Positions 24,731 through 36,762 of a DNA stretch of 64,000 nt are shown one piece after another (position 1 is the stretch's first letter; every line of letters starts with the position of its first letter). Below the pieces are notes generated by a model, which saw only the letters and a list, made by a program, of their open reading frames with translations, was not told the origin of the DNA and searched no databases. The position numbers and the translations under genes are program-made. Source of the DNA: Apus apus (Eukaryota; Chordata; Aves; Apodiformes; Apodidae); the NCBI RefSeq assembly GCF_020740795.1, contig NC_067286.1:18418350-18482349 (forward strand). The letters run 5' to 3'.

Positions 24731-27700
24731 CATCAGTAGCTGGAAGGCTGGAGCTCAGGAGACTGGGGCTCCATTCCCAGCTACAAGTATGCTAGAGACA
24801 TTTCCTGCCCATCTTCTTTCATTCAGAGGACATATTCCTGAGGACAGCACCTCTCTTTCCTTGTGCAATGCCTTAATGCTACAGTGTCTCAAATAATCAG
24901 CAGAGCTAAAGGTAATGTCCTCCTCTTCATGCCTGCAGAAGGAAAAGCCTGGCTGACACGAAACTGTCGTCCCAAAAGCAGGGTCCGTCATACCATGTGC
25001 AAGAAGTCAATCAAAACTGCAAGCCATCAGTAACTGTAAATAAGAGAGAAAAGTGCATAATCGAGGCAAATTAGATTTGAAACAAAACATTGAAGGTAAA
25101 GGAGTAAAACAGCACTCTTCATCAGATGAGACATCACTTAGTCATGATCTTGAGTGTTCACACCTGCTCCACAGTCACAACTCCCACAGCTCTGAAATGC
25201 ACTGCAGCAGCACCCCAACACCTCTCTTTCTGCCAAGTCTAAGCAGTATGAGGTTCATTTTGCAATTCAAGTTCCAATTTAGTTAATTGCTGTAACACCT
25301 TCCAAGCCTCTACAGTATGTTTTGTGCAGAACGTCTGCATGAAGCAAAGCAGCTCTGGGAGTCTGCCTCCCCCAGCCTGGTGCAAACTCCCAAGCTGCTG
25401 AACACAAGGGCAATCTTGCCACCAGATAACAGTGGACCTGGGCTGCTAGCACAGCAGCATCCTTATTGATCACGTACTTACACGGTCACTTGGTCCTAAG
25501 AACCCTGTTCTGGTCACAGTTTGCCACCACTCTTTTTTTTTTTTTTTTTTAAATCTGTTATATCACAACGGCTCCAGTTCAGTGAACTGCTGCTCTTTGT
25601 GCCTTCATAGACTTGAAACCCTTTGGAAATGCACATCAGAATACTTAGCTGGATAAAGATTTGTCAGCACTTTGCCAAAAAGGGACACAGATTACAGGAA
25701 AATAAACTATACAGGATCTTTATTTTCTCTGCATTGAAAATCCTTTCCAGTTCCCCTTATTTCACCCCTGCAGCTATTCATCTGTGTAACATTCACACGA
25801 ACCTGTTTAGTTTAGCTCCTACTCTATTACCATGGGTTTGGCAGGTCATACAAAGAATGTTTAGGTGTTGCAATAAACATTCTTTGTCATTATGTGGTAT
25901 TTTCAGCTATCTAAACAAAAAGCACCTATATTGCACCTTTCAACTGCCAAATCAGTCCTTCATTTGAGACTCAGTGGTGACAAAAAAATTCAGCAGCATG
26001 ACCCCTCCATCCTGATTACAGCTGCAAAGAGCCACAAGAGTTGGTGCCAGTAAAATGTAAGCTACTGCCTCATTGGAAGTGAAATAACCTCTGCAAATGA
26101 AGGAGGAACAGAATACCATCTGATCTTGTAACTCATATCAGTGCCTGAATGTCGTTGAGTGTTGAAAGTTTCCAAGACACTGAGTAACATCCTGACCACC
26201 CTCAAAACTTACCAATACTACCTCACATTAGGCAGGCTCAAACACTAGCTTGAGTCCAACGAAATCTTATCTCACCACTTATGCACGACAAAGGTGCAAT
26301 GAAATCTGTGAAAAACAGCACAAAAGCAAGTGATTTGACCAAATATTGTGTCTGGCTGCTGGCAAGTTTATCTGTTTAATGACAAAACATGGTTCAGAAT
26401 AACCAGGTACCCACTCAAAGCTGAGACAGGAAGAAAGAGCTCCTGGTAAGAGTCAGCTGTTTCACCAGCTATTACATTGCAAAGCTTTCATCAGGTAAGT
26501 TAATAACAGCAGAGAAAGCTGCAGCATGGATACCATTACCTGCAAACAACTGAGATGTCAACACTTCTAAATGCTTCTAAGATTGAATGAAGGGGAGAAC
26601 TACTCTACAACAGACATTCATATTTTGTTTTTTTTCTGGCCTAAATCTATGAAGGAATTCATTTATTTTTCTATATTACTTAATAACTACTGAAAATACT
26701 ACTGATTAACCATCCAAACAGAAAATACTGACTATCACAGCTATGTTCTTTCCCTCTTTCAAAAGATATTAGCCTCAGTTCAGATACCTGAATATATCAT
26801 TTCAGCCAGGCATGTTTAATGAAAGCTTTACCTACTACCACAGAATTTTTGAAGTAGGCAATGGGTTGCCTTTTACCCTTCTAGCGTCCTAATGAACAAA
26901 TAACTCTTTCCTCGGAATTGAAGAAAATACTGCAGCCAGCAGAGCTCTGTTGAGAGACATTAATTACCTACTTGAGTACGCATGCAAAAGCAAGCTTCTT
27001 CACAGCTAAGAGAAAAAGAAAAAAGCCAACCAGTTAGGAAAAGGTAGCAAAGCTGCTGTTACAAGTTTCTCCTTCCTTAGACCTTCTGCACAGCTCAGTG
27101 CAATGAGAGGTACAGTGTTCAGAAACAGCAATAAAGCTAATCAGCCTGGGGAATTTGTTTCCCTTTGAAATGGACAAGACAGGTTCTAGTAACAACACAT
27201 AGTGCTGCCTTACACAGTGCCACCCGACTCTTTTCAAGAGGAAGAAACATTGTGAGCAGAAAACCTAGAAGGGAACACAATGTCCTAAAACAAGAAAACT
27301 GCACCCACAAACTGTGTCCTCAAACAAACATAACCGGAGTGCCAGCTTTCTAGGGACTGGATGTTGCTTGGAGCTCTGCATAGCCCAGAGACACCCAGTG
27401 GCTGAATCGTACATCACAAACGTGTAATTGATGGGAAGGTCAGAGACAGTGTGTTCCCAGTTCATTTACTCAGTAGAATCTCAGATCGGCATGATGATTC
27501 TCTGCTTACCTCCAGCTCTCAGACTGAGGGTGGGAATGGACAGGAAGGTCTATGAGAGACTTGATTCTGAATCAGTGACAAACAACAAGAAAGTTCAGAG
27601 AAAGGAGGAAACTGCAAGGTTGCAAACCAAGCTTTATCCTGCACCTGTAGATGTTACAAACATTCCCTGGCCCTTTCTGTGCTCTGCCGTTCCTGAGGAA

Positions 27701-27838
27701 CTTCCTGCAGGCAAGGCTCTGCCTTATTTGATGTCTCTGGCTGAGTTTGGTTAACCTTTAGCTGCAGTCTGAATTGGGGCTGTGCCACGCTAAAATTAAA
27801 ATGGCAGCTAAATGCTCCCTGTTGAGCTGCTACAGTTC
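24731..27838. other. Non-coding sequence, 3.1 kb
   Basis: Contains an 18-base T run at 25,533-25,550 and otherwise no recognised exon or element. The segment right after the LTR (about 24,741-24,790) has faint SINE-like wording but too little to call. Confidence 0.5.
27834..27838. repeat. Target-site duplication, left copy
   Basis: AGTTC directly precedes the TG of the family B LTR, and an identical AGTTC follows its terminal CA at 28,546-28,550. Confidence 0.85.
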
Positions 27839-28545
27839 TGTCCTGGTTTGAGCCAGGATTAAGCCAATTTTTCTTTTCACTGATTTTTTTTTTCCTTCAG
27901 TAAGCTTTCTTTTAACTAGCAACTGTGTGTTCTGCTAGGCTGATAAGACAGTGGAATGTTTTTCTAACTACTGAGGTTTCAAGGTTACACCTTCACTCCG
28001 CCGGCCCAGACACTATGGGGAGATCTCTGACCCCCCCCGTGGGAGGCTGAGTTAGACAGACAGCAAAATTGGCCAAAGATATTCCATTCCATGTATCTAC
28101 GTAAGCTCAAAGGAAGGTCAGAGATCATAGAAGACAGCTTCCTTTTTTTTCTCGCCTTCTCTTCTGTCCATGGCCGGCGTCCGGGGAAGACTCTGCTCAT
28201 CCATCACCGTCGACCCTTAGGCTCGAGCTCTCCTGACCCTCATAACTCTCCGCTTTCTCCAGCAGCGGCTCCGGGATTCCTCGGGACTCTTGCCAGTTCA
28301 GGGGAGTGCTGTGGGAGTTGCTGGGGGTGGGGGGAGGCGAGAGGCTTTTGCCCATATCTGAATATATCTGTATATAATTGTATATATTTTCTTGTATGAT
28401 TCATTAGTGTTTTAATTAAAGCTGTGTAGTTTAGTTTTCAATCCGGCCAAGTCTCTCTCTTTTTCTCTCTCTCCTTCCCTACCTGGGGGGGGGGGGGGGG
28501 AGGGGATTGAGAGCATTGTTGTCGGACCTGAGTCAAACGGTGACA
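27839..28545 (+). mobile_element. Complete solo LTR (family B)
   Basis: A 707-bp LTR beginning TGTCCTGGTTTGAGCCAGGA and ending GAGTCAAACGGTGACA, flanked by a perfect 5-bp duplication (AGTTC). The first ~370 bp match the element starting at 63,627 closely, including CCATTCCATGTATCTACGTA (about 28,084) and CTCAAAGGAAGGTCAGAGAT (about 28,107). A TATA-rich stretch at about 28,362-28,390 and an ATTAAA poly(A) signal at 28,415-28,420 suggest U3, R and U5 in the + direction. A CT-rich tract (about 28,451-28,478) and a 16-base G run (28,485-28,500) lie in U5. There is no internal region on either side, so this is a solo LTR made by recombination between two LTRs. A 5-bp duplication fits ERVL-like or some gammaretrovirus-like elements. 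Confidence 0.92.
28485..28500 (+). repeat. 16-base G homopolymer in the family B LTR
   Basis: An uninterrupted run of 16 G preceded by a CT-rich tract and followed by AGGGG. Runs like this are prone to length change and sequencing error, so the true length may differ. Confidence 0.9.
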
Positions 28546-28550
28546 AGTTC
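28546..28550. repeat. Target-site duplication, right copy
   Basis: AGTTC directly after the terminal CA of the family B solo LTR, identical to 27,834-27,838. Confidence 0.85.
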
Positions 28551-31500
28551 ACAGCAGCAGTTACACTTCCTGGCTTAAAGGAGTCTTAATGACTCCCGAC
28601 AACTAGTCAAGATACATGCACAGAAGAGAAGTAAGGTGTCACTCTGCACGTTACTAGCAGCACAGGACCAGACTCTATACTAGAAAAAGAGAGAAGGAAA
28701 ATAGATCCAGCTTGAAACAAACTTTTAGCAGCTCTACAAAAGTATATAAGCAGAGCTTCCTTTAAACTAAGTAGCAGCACAGATGCAAAAGGTGGCATGT
28801 ACAATAGCTGTCCCATGCATTGCATGGGCTTTCCAACTATAGGTTTGACTCTATCCAACCCAATTTTAGGCATTTGTGAAATACCCAAGCTAGGTGGATC
28901 ATAGTCAGCTACCTCTAAAGTCATTGGAGAGATACGGACACCTCTCCCCACTAAGATGGAAGTCATCATCTAGACATAAGCATCTCTCCATCTCTTATTT
29001 TAGACCCATCAATTTAGTGGCATAAAACTAAACCAAAGAGTATTAGGAACAGCTGGGTTACACAGGACCAACTAAACAGAATTATATTATGCTTCCTTAC
29101 TTGACCTACACTATTGTTAAATCTGATTAGCAGTGCTAATCAGATGAAAATAAAATGGTGAAAGCACAATAATCTCCAGTGAAACACAAAAAAAGTGTAT
29201 TTTAAGCTTCTTGTGGTTCCTTCTAAAAAACAGAAGTGCAAACCTTGTTTACAAACCATACCACATGCACAGAGACAATTGCAACCTTCAGCAGAATTCC
29301 AGTAAGACAACCGTTTTTTCTAGAACTAAATTGTCATTTTTCTAAGGAAACTGCGCTTTTTGGAAATAGCAACTATACTGTAGCAAGGGACTAGCATTAG
29401 GAAAAAGTAATAGGTGTGAATGGGTGACCTTGACATGATCATTCTACCATATCAGACTTAAGAATAGTTTCATTCCTGCCCAAACGCTCAGAAATGCAGC
29501 AGCACCAGTAACCCAGAAACCACGAAGGTGACTCACTTGTGTTCAACCAAGCATCAACTCAGATGCTCAGAGGAAACAACAAAAGGCATCAAACAGGAGA
29601 CAGGCTAGCCATGCAATACAGCAGCATGAACTGGACTTGAGCCATTCCTTTCACTGATTTGCTGGGCACCTCACTTTCTGCCTCACTTTTAACCCCCATA
29701 AAATAACCCCTCTTTTAGCAGAGGTTTGATCTACAGGTGAACATTGCTGAAAACCAGTAGGTGTTCTCGGAATTTGATCTGCTCACTGCGTTCTGATGAC
29801 AAAGAAAATAGTACAAGGATATTTCATGTCTCAACACCCCCAACCCTAATGCACATCTGAACGCAGAGAGGAAGTGAGGGAAACATCTCAAGTTTTGCAG
29901 GAAAACTCACAGACAGAACAGCTGTATAAGCCTGAGAAAACAGAGCAGGCAAGGCTGATCACTGAGAACAGCACATGACCAGTATGATATGAGAGAGCAT
30001 AAACAAGCTTGGAAGACTTAAGGTCTTCTTGCAAACAAGGGGCAGCACTTAGGATCCTGCTAGTCCCCTTAAATCACACTCTGTATCTGGTCTTGTGCTC
30101 TGCTATCAGATCAGCAAAGTAAGAAAAAACAGGTCAGGGACAGAGCTAGGTCAGCTGCAGCTCCCTTCTCCCAGTTGGTCAGAGCTCTAGCTTCCAGTAC
30201 TCACCTCTCTCCTTCAGCCCTGCACATGCAATCCCCTTTCAGATATCTCCCATATGACTCAAATTCGATACACTTGCTCTGCTCGGCTATGCATATAGAG
30301 ACACTGCCACTCACACCATGTTCTACTTTGTTAGTGACATATAAGAAGTAAAAAATTAAGAGGGAAGGCTCCTTCTCGCTTCTTCTTCCTACATCGTTAA
30401 AGCCTCACCTTTTGCATGAAGCTTTTAAAAAGAGAAAATAGATCTGAAATTAAACGGGAGGGGTGTAAAAAAGTGTCTGGAATAAAATACCATATGTGCA
30501 ATGCCTCTTCTGCTGTTCTGTGAGCTGAAAAAGAAAACATCACCTTCACTGACAGAAGCAACAGGGCTGTCTTAAATAACTGGGGGATAGGAGGAGACAA
30601 AAGGGGCAAAAAACCCACACATTTTCCACAGTTCAGAGAAGAACCCCTTTCAGCAGCCATGAGTAAGAAACTTGCAGAAGTGACAGCTTTGCTGCCTCTC
30701 TGCTCAGCTGGCTCTCCAATCTGCCTAAGAATCAGAATCCAACACCATAGGAAGGGAAGGTTTTGTTTTCAACACTGTTGGCTAGTGGCCTCACACACAG
30801 GACTACAGAATGCCATTTTCCTCACAAGTTATGATGGGGCAACTTATTTTAATTGGCATAAGCTGTGAAGGAGAGCCAGTCTGATCTATTCTGGCAGCAG
30901 GACACTGTGAAAGGCAATTTCACATGCATACACTACACAGCCATAACAAAGTATGCACATGACACACACTCTGTCTTAGAAGGAGACCTTTCAAGAGAGA
31001 CCTTTGACTTCTTAAGATAAACTGAAGCATCTACAATCAGATTCTTTAACTTCCGATCCCCATCATCCTTTTGTTGCTACATCAAAGTAAAATCCTGTTT
31101 GGACTTCTTTCGTAACCTTCAAGTGCCCATTCCCTCATATTTTCACAGTAGTCTGCCCCTAGAGACACAAGAGGACTTTCCCACCCTGTTGGCACCATCT
31201 GCTCCTTGTGACACCCAGTCCAATCCATGCCACTCAGCATAAGCTCCAGGCTGAGTGCTGGGTAAACAGTACCAGATCCATCACACTCCAGTGATACTTG
31301 CTGACATTAAGGCTCCTACATAGATATTACACATCAAGGCCAGACTAGTGAGTAGCAACTTTTTGTGTGTCTGTGGTGACGCAAACTGTTTCACAGTAAA
31401 TCTAGAAACTACTAACAGTCACACTGCTCTCATCATCATCACACACACATGCGTTTACTACACTCACAGATGCCAAACACCAGCCTGGCTTTCTGCATCC

Positions 31501-32754
31501 TCTGTGACCTCTTCCCTCCCTGGTCCCTCTAATTTCTTGTGTCCCCTCTGACTTTTCAGACTTAATAAACACTATGGCAGCTTGGAACATCAGATTTCAG
31601 AAAAGCTTTTTTCTCCCCAATACTTCCAACTTTCAATGAGTCCCCAGAACGCCAGTTCTTCTGAACTATGGCTCAGCAACATGTCACCTGACTGTCTTGC
31701 AGGTATCCATAAAGCGGATCTAGTGCCTAACTCTACTGTAGCACTACCATATGTAAATCTTCAAATACTTCACATCAAAACAAGAAGTTGCAAATTTAAA
31801 ACAAAACAAACAACTTAAATTAAACTTAAATTAAACTTAAACTAAAATCATCAACATACCAGCTGCAACAGCAGCATTTTCAAGAGGATTTTTTTTTAGT
31901 CTTTGTATTATTACTATATCATATCTGCAGAAGGCAAGCCAAGGAAAGACACAGAACCAAGCCTTGCATCCAAACAACCTCTCTGCAAGCAAACGCAGAT
32001 GTATTTCAGGGCTGGCAGAACACCGTGCTGAAATTAAGTGGTGCGGGTTCTGACAGAAATTCAGTTTTTCAGATCTGGTATGAAATCTGTAATGCATGTC
32101 ACTGAATAAAAGCTTCCATAGGCTGCACAGAAGCACCTAAATATTTGTCCTGCTGCTGTTTATCCATAGCTGGCACACATTCAGAGACTGCAAAACAAAG
32201 CCAAATCAAAGCTCAGACTGACTTTTCTACCTCCTATTTGCATTTCACTTTTCCCTCCAGGGATCTTGCATGGTTTGGTTTGGATTCCATCCCGGCTCAG
32301 TCATGAACAGAGAAATTTATCAAACATTTTCAGTGCACCAAGACATTTCATTTTAAATTCAAGTATTTGAAATTACTTTGAATGCACATTCTTGACATTT
32401 TAATATTATTCTGGGTAACTTTTTAATCCACCTATTTTTTACTAAGTGGTTAAAGTATAGGGCAACTGGACCAAACTAAAAACAGAAGATTGCATCAAGA
32501 CAGACAACCAGAGAATGAAAGCTGTTTGGGTGGAGTACCACGTTCCCATAGGAAATGAAAACTTCATCACTAGCTGTTCAAAATTCACTTATACCAAACA
32601 TTTTCCTCCATGAAGCAAGACAAAGCCATGAGCCAGCAGCAAAAAAGGAAACTCCGTGAGGCAAAAAAGCTAGTTCTGATTTTCACCTCTTTCACTGCAG
32701 AGGCAAATAAGGGAACAACAAACTGCCAAACACCTTGAGGATGTGGAGCAAATA
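28551..32754. other. Non-coding sequence, 4.2 kb
   Basis: No recognised exons or large repeats. It contains a small 11-bp tandem array at 31,814-31,847, annotated separately. Confidence 0.5.
31814..31847 (+). repeat. 11-bp tandem repeat, about three copies
   Basis: Two exact copies of CTTAAATTAAA followed by a degenerate third (CTTAAACTAAA). The array is very AT-rich, with no sign of function. Confidence 0.8.
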
Positions 32755-32865
32755 TCATAGAATGGTTTGGGTTGGAAGGGACTTCAAAGATCATCTATTT
32801 CCAACCCACCCTACCATGTGCAGGAACACCTTCCACTAGACCAGCTTCATCCAGCCTGGCCTTAG
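32755..32865 (-). mobile_element. CR1 3'-terminal fragment
   Basis: The reverse complement of about 110 bp of CR1 3' end: catagaatggtttgggttgg through CTTCCACTAGACCAGCTTC to 'ccagcctggcctt'. The rest of the element is absent, which is normal for 5'-truncated CR1. Confidence 0.9.
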
Positions 32866-35800
32866 CATCAGAGCCAACTTTGCAAGTTATACAAAAGGTT
32901 GCCGAACAGAACTAGTCACCAACAGGTAAAGGCAGGGTTACTACACACACTCTGTGTGTATATGCGTGTACAGTTATACATATACTAAGGAAATACCACG
33001 AGGAAGGGTCATCAAAACTGTTTTCCTCATTGTAACAAATAACTTAGGCAGCAGTAAAGAACAGTTGGCTCATTCACAGCAGCACTTCCCATCAGAATCA
33101 ATATTCATACAGTAAACGGGGCTTACAGTTACCAAAAGCCACATGTTACAAAAGCAATCTGACTTTGGATATATCACTGCTAGTACTGAAACTGGAACCT
33201 GTTAACTGGGGGCATGGAGAAAGAACCCAAGGGGGGGGGAAGCCAGAAAACAAGGGTTATTCAATTGTAAACATTTTGATACCGAAAATAGTGTGTTCTT
33301 GCATTAGTGAAAACAATGGTCCAGAACTGGATCTCCTTTCACAATACAGTACAAAGGAACCTGAAACCATTCTTGTCTAGCAACAGCTCATAATGGGTCC
33401 CACGAATAAAGGACTTGGTAATAACCCAGCAGCCACAAAGCTTATGACAGCTTTCTCAGGAACTTGGGAGAATCTGAATTCTTTCCAATAACCTCCTTTG
33501 TCTCCCAGAGGACTCCCCAAACAGCTTTTCAAGCCCTAGGAGTTGGGCCAGTTGACAGCAAAGAGGATACCCAAAAGGCACTGTAATGACAATCCCACAT
33601 CAGAGCAGGAATGCAGGCAATCAATAAAATGGATATTAAACAGGTTCACAATAAACTGGCCCTAAAATAATTTAAACAGTAGGACACTGCCAAAATGAAA
33701 TGGTCATTTACTGACAGAGCAAAGAAGCATAAAACCCCAGTAACAGTAAGAGATTACAGACAGCTTTCAGAAAACAAATGCTTCTCAAGTCTACCAATGC
33801 ATCTAGATGAAGAAATCTCTTCTAGTTCTGAATGAACCTGTATCCTCAGCTCTAGCAGGGGAGCAGGATCTTTGGGCAGTTCTTGTCTTCTGATATAGAA
33901 GCACTTTCTTATCCATTCTTCTTACGTGTGTGTGACAGAAAAGTCCTAGTCATCCCACAGTCTCTTTCCTCCAGATGCCCTCCTTCACTCTGACAAAGGC
34001 AGAATGCCTAAGCAGCAGTAGCAGTACAGGCAGAGCCACTGTAGCACAGCAGGCCACTACCCCTGTGGATGAAGCTAGCAATGCTTGAAAAGAGGGCGTA
34101 ACTGGCATTTCTCTACAGCAGCAATAGCTCTTCTATGCTCCACAAACCCTTCCTTGATCCATAAGGAGGCTGCACATGTGCCAGAAAGAAACCCAGTCTT
34201 TCATCCACATACCATTTTCTTCTGCAGGATAGAAGGGAAAGAGTATTTGTTCAGCATGCACTTTAAGAAGACGGAGCACCTCTGCTTTAAATTGCCCCCC
34301 TACAGTGGGGATGTAGCTCAACAGAGAAGCAGAAACATACATCTCCCATGGAGAAATACAAATATGTCCACATACACCTCTGGCCCAGATGCAGAAAAGT
34401 GGCATCCTTTGTGTAACACTGCACATGGCTAACATTCACCCACACTTCAGATAAAACACTGTACAATTCAGTTATTATAAAGCTAAGCAGAATCCATACA
34501 CACACAATTCATCTTCAGATTTTTCTCAATACAAAGAGAAAAAGCTGTTTTTCACAGAACACAAACATTTCCTTAATATTAAAGTTTTTTTTAACTTCTC
34601 TACTGAGAATGGCAACTGTCATAAATCAAGAAAAGAAGTGAAGCAGCTTGACAAGGTAACAGTCTGTAGGAAAAGCCTTGGCTAGGGGGATGTCACAGGA
34701 AAGAGAACCTACGTCCATTCACTCAGCATACCACTCATCACGCTAGAGGGGTGGCAAGCGTGAAAGGTGGAAAGATGTCTTTAGTTTATGCCTACTTTGG
34801 AAAGAGTCTGTTTAAGAAATCAAAATAAACGGGGGGGTCCTCAAAATACTCAGCATATCCTACAGGAGATGAGAAAAGTGCTGTCCAAATAACTTTGGCA
34901 AGAGTAGAGTTACATACAGTTAAGTACCATTTTAGATCAGGCAGGGATTTGAAAGCAAGCTGCAAAGAAAACTGCAACCTTGATCTTGCTGTTCTTTTCA
35001 CTTAGACCAAAAATGAATGCAAAACCCCAACCAAACCCATCAGTCCCTAAGCACAACTCAAACAGCCTATTGTTCCGAGAGGACTTATCAATCACTACAG
35101 ACAACTCTTTCTGATCAGATCATATGATTGAAGGCTTTACTTTATTATTCCCTCACAGCACCACCAAGCAAAGCAGCAGCAGTGTATCAGATCAGACAAA
35201 GGAACTGCTGCCTTTTAGAACAGTCTCCTGAATAACTGCTCCCTGATGTGCACGTGTGCGTGATTTAGCTGTGCACAGCACACCATTACTTACTGAGTTT
35301 AAAGAGGCAACACAACAAAAACCAACCAGGACATTCATAAGTCAAATTGGTCTTCTATCTCGAGTTTATTAAATCTTCATTACTATTTAACCCAGTATGA
35401 TGCAGCATTCCCAAGTACTATACATGTGCTGAAGAGCATTTGCCTTGAAGTGACCTTACTCAGAACAAACATGACCAATAAAACTAGTCCTAAACAAGTT
35501 AAATACTGCTGACATCTGAGGAAGAAGAGAAATGAGGGAGTAGACGTGTTTTTTCCAATCCTATATCAGTGCTTAAAAAAAAAAAAAGTTTAGCGGGAGT
35601 TAAGGACGATAAACCATTTCCATGAAGGACTATCTTACCTTTTCATAATTAATGTTATGTACACACACACAAAACTACGCTCACCTGCCACATATAGCAA
35701 CCTCTACAGGTACAACAGCACATGAAACTGAACAGTGCAAAATTCTGTTCATGGCATCAGACACAATGGTGTCTGATTATCATCATGATAACCATCAACA

Positions 35801-36149
35801 AATAATTCTTATATCTGTCTCTAACACTAAAGAACCTTACACCACATAAAATCTTTACCAAAGCAAGAACTGCCTTTCCGGAGTGCAAATCCCTAGCAAG
35901 AACACCTCAGCTCACTTCTAAGCACAACCCAGGATACCCTAGAAATGCAGATGGCCCAGCTATGCTTCTCCATAGCAACGCCCTGCCTCTGAGGGCCCAG
36001 TGCAAATGGGAGGACACCTGAAATAGCACTAATGTACACAAGCAGCACAGAAGGCTCCATAAATCTTAGAAAGATACTAAACATCACCATTGCTCGCCAT
36101 CTTCTCCTAGTTCATTACCAGGAGCAATCTAGATATGCCACAGAGATCA
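32866..36149. other. Non-coding sequence, 3.3 kb
   Basis: No exon, LTR or LINE recognised. There are short homopolymer runs (G run near 33,231-33,239, A run near 35,576-35,587) and a short CA stretch near 35,661. Overlapping frames of up to 115 codons at about 34,085-34,435 occur on both strands and lack motifs. Confidence 0.5.
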
Positions 36150-36762
36150 CTAAAGATATCTAAAGCCAACCGCATCCTGGGCTGCATCAAAAGAAGCACG
36201 GCCAGCAGATTGAGAGAGGTGATCCTGTCCCTCTACTCCACACTCCTGAGACCCACCTGGAGTACTGTATCCAGTTTTGGAGTCCTCAACACAGGAAGGA
36301 CATGGAGCTGTTAGAGCGAGTCCAGAGGAGGGCCATGAAGATAATCAGAAGACTGGAGCACCTCTCCTTTGAAGGCAGGCTGAGAGAGCTGGGGCTGTTC
36401 AGCCTGGAGTTGAGAAGGCTCCAGAGAGACCCGATAGCAGCCTTCCAGTACTCAAAGGGCCTACAGGAAAACTGGGGAGGGACTTCTTACCAGGGTGTCT
36501 AGTGATAGGACAAGGGGTAAGAGTTTAAGCTGGAAGAGGGGAGATGTAGATTAGAAAGAAATTTTTTCGTTTGAGGGTGGTGAGACACTGGCACAGGCTG
36601 CCCAGGGAGACTGCGGAAGCCTCATCCTTGGAAGTGTTCAAGGGCAGGATGGATGGGGCTCTGAGCAACCTGGTCTAGTGGGAGGTGTCCCTGCTCATGC
36701 AGGGGGGGTGTGGAACTAGATGATCTTTAAGGTCCCTTCCAAACCATTCCATGATTCTATGA
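36150..36762 (+). mobile_element. CR1 LINE fragment, RT C-terminus to 3' end
   Basis: About 610 bp starting at the thumb-equivalent region (AAAGCCAACCGCATCCTGGG). It continues through GAGTACTGTATCCAGTTTTG, GGAGCTGTTAGAGCGAGTCC, a readable block [37 protein letters not shown], and the terminal GGAACTAGATGATCTTTAAG to CCATGATTCTATGATC. The element is 5'-truncated, with stops and shifts along the frame. It is one of the better preserved 3' ends in this window. Confidence 0.93.

Noticed and set aside
24741..24790. MIR- or CORE-SINE-like wording (GGAGACTGGGGCTCCATTCC)
   Set aside because: Only about 50 bp resemble such a SINE, the expected tRNA-like promoter boxes are missing, and chance similarity cannot be excluded.
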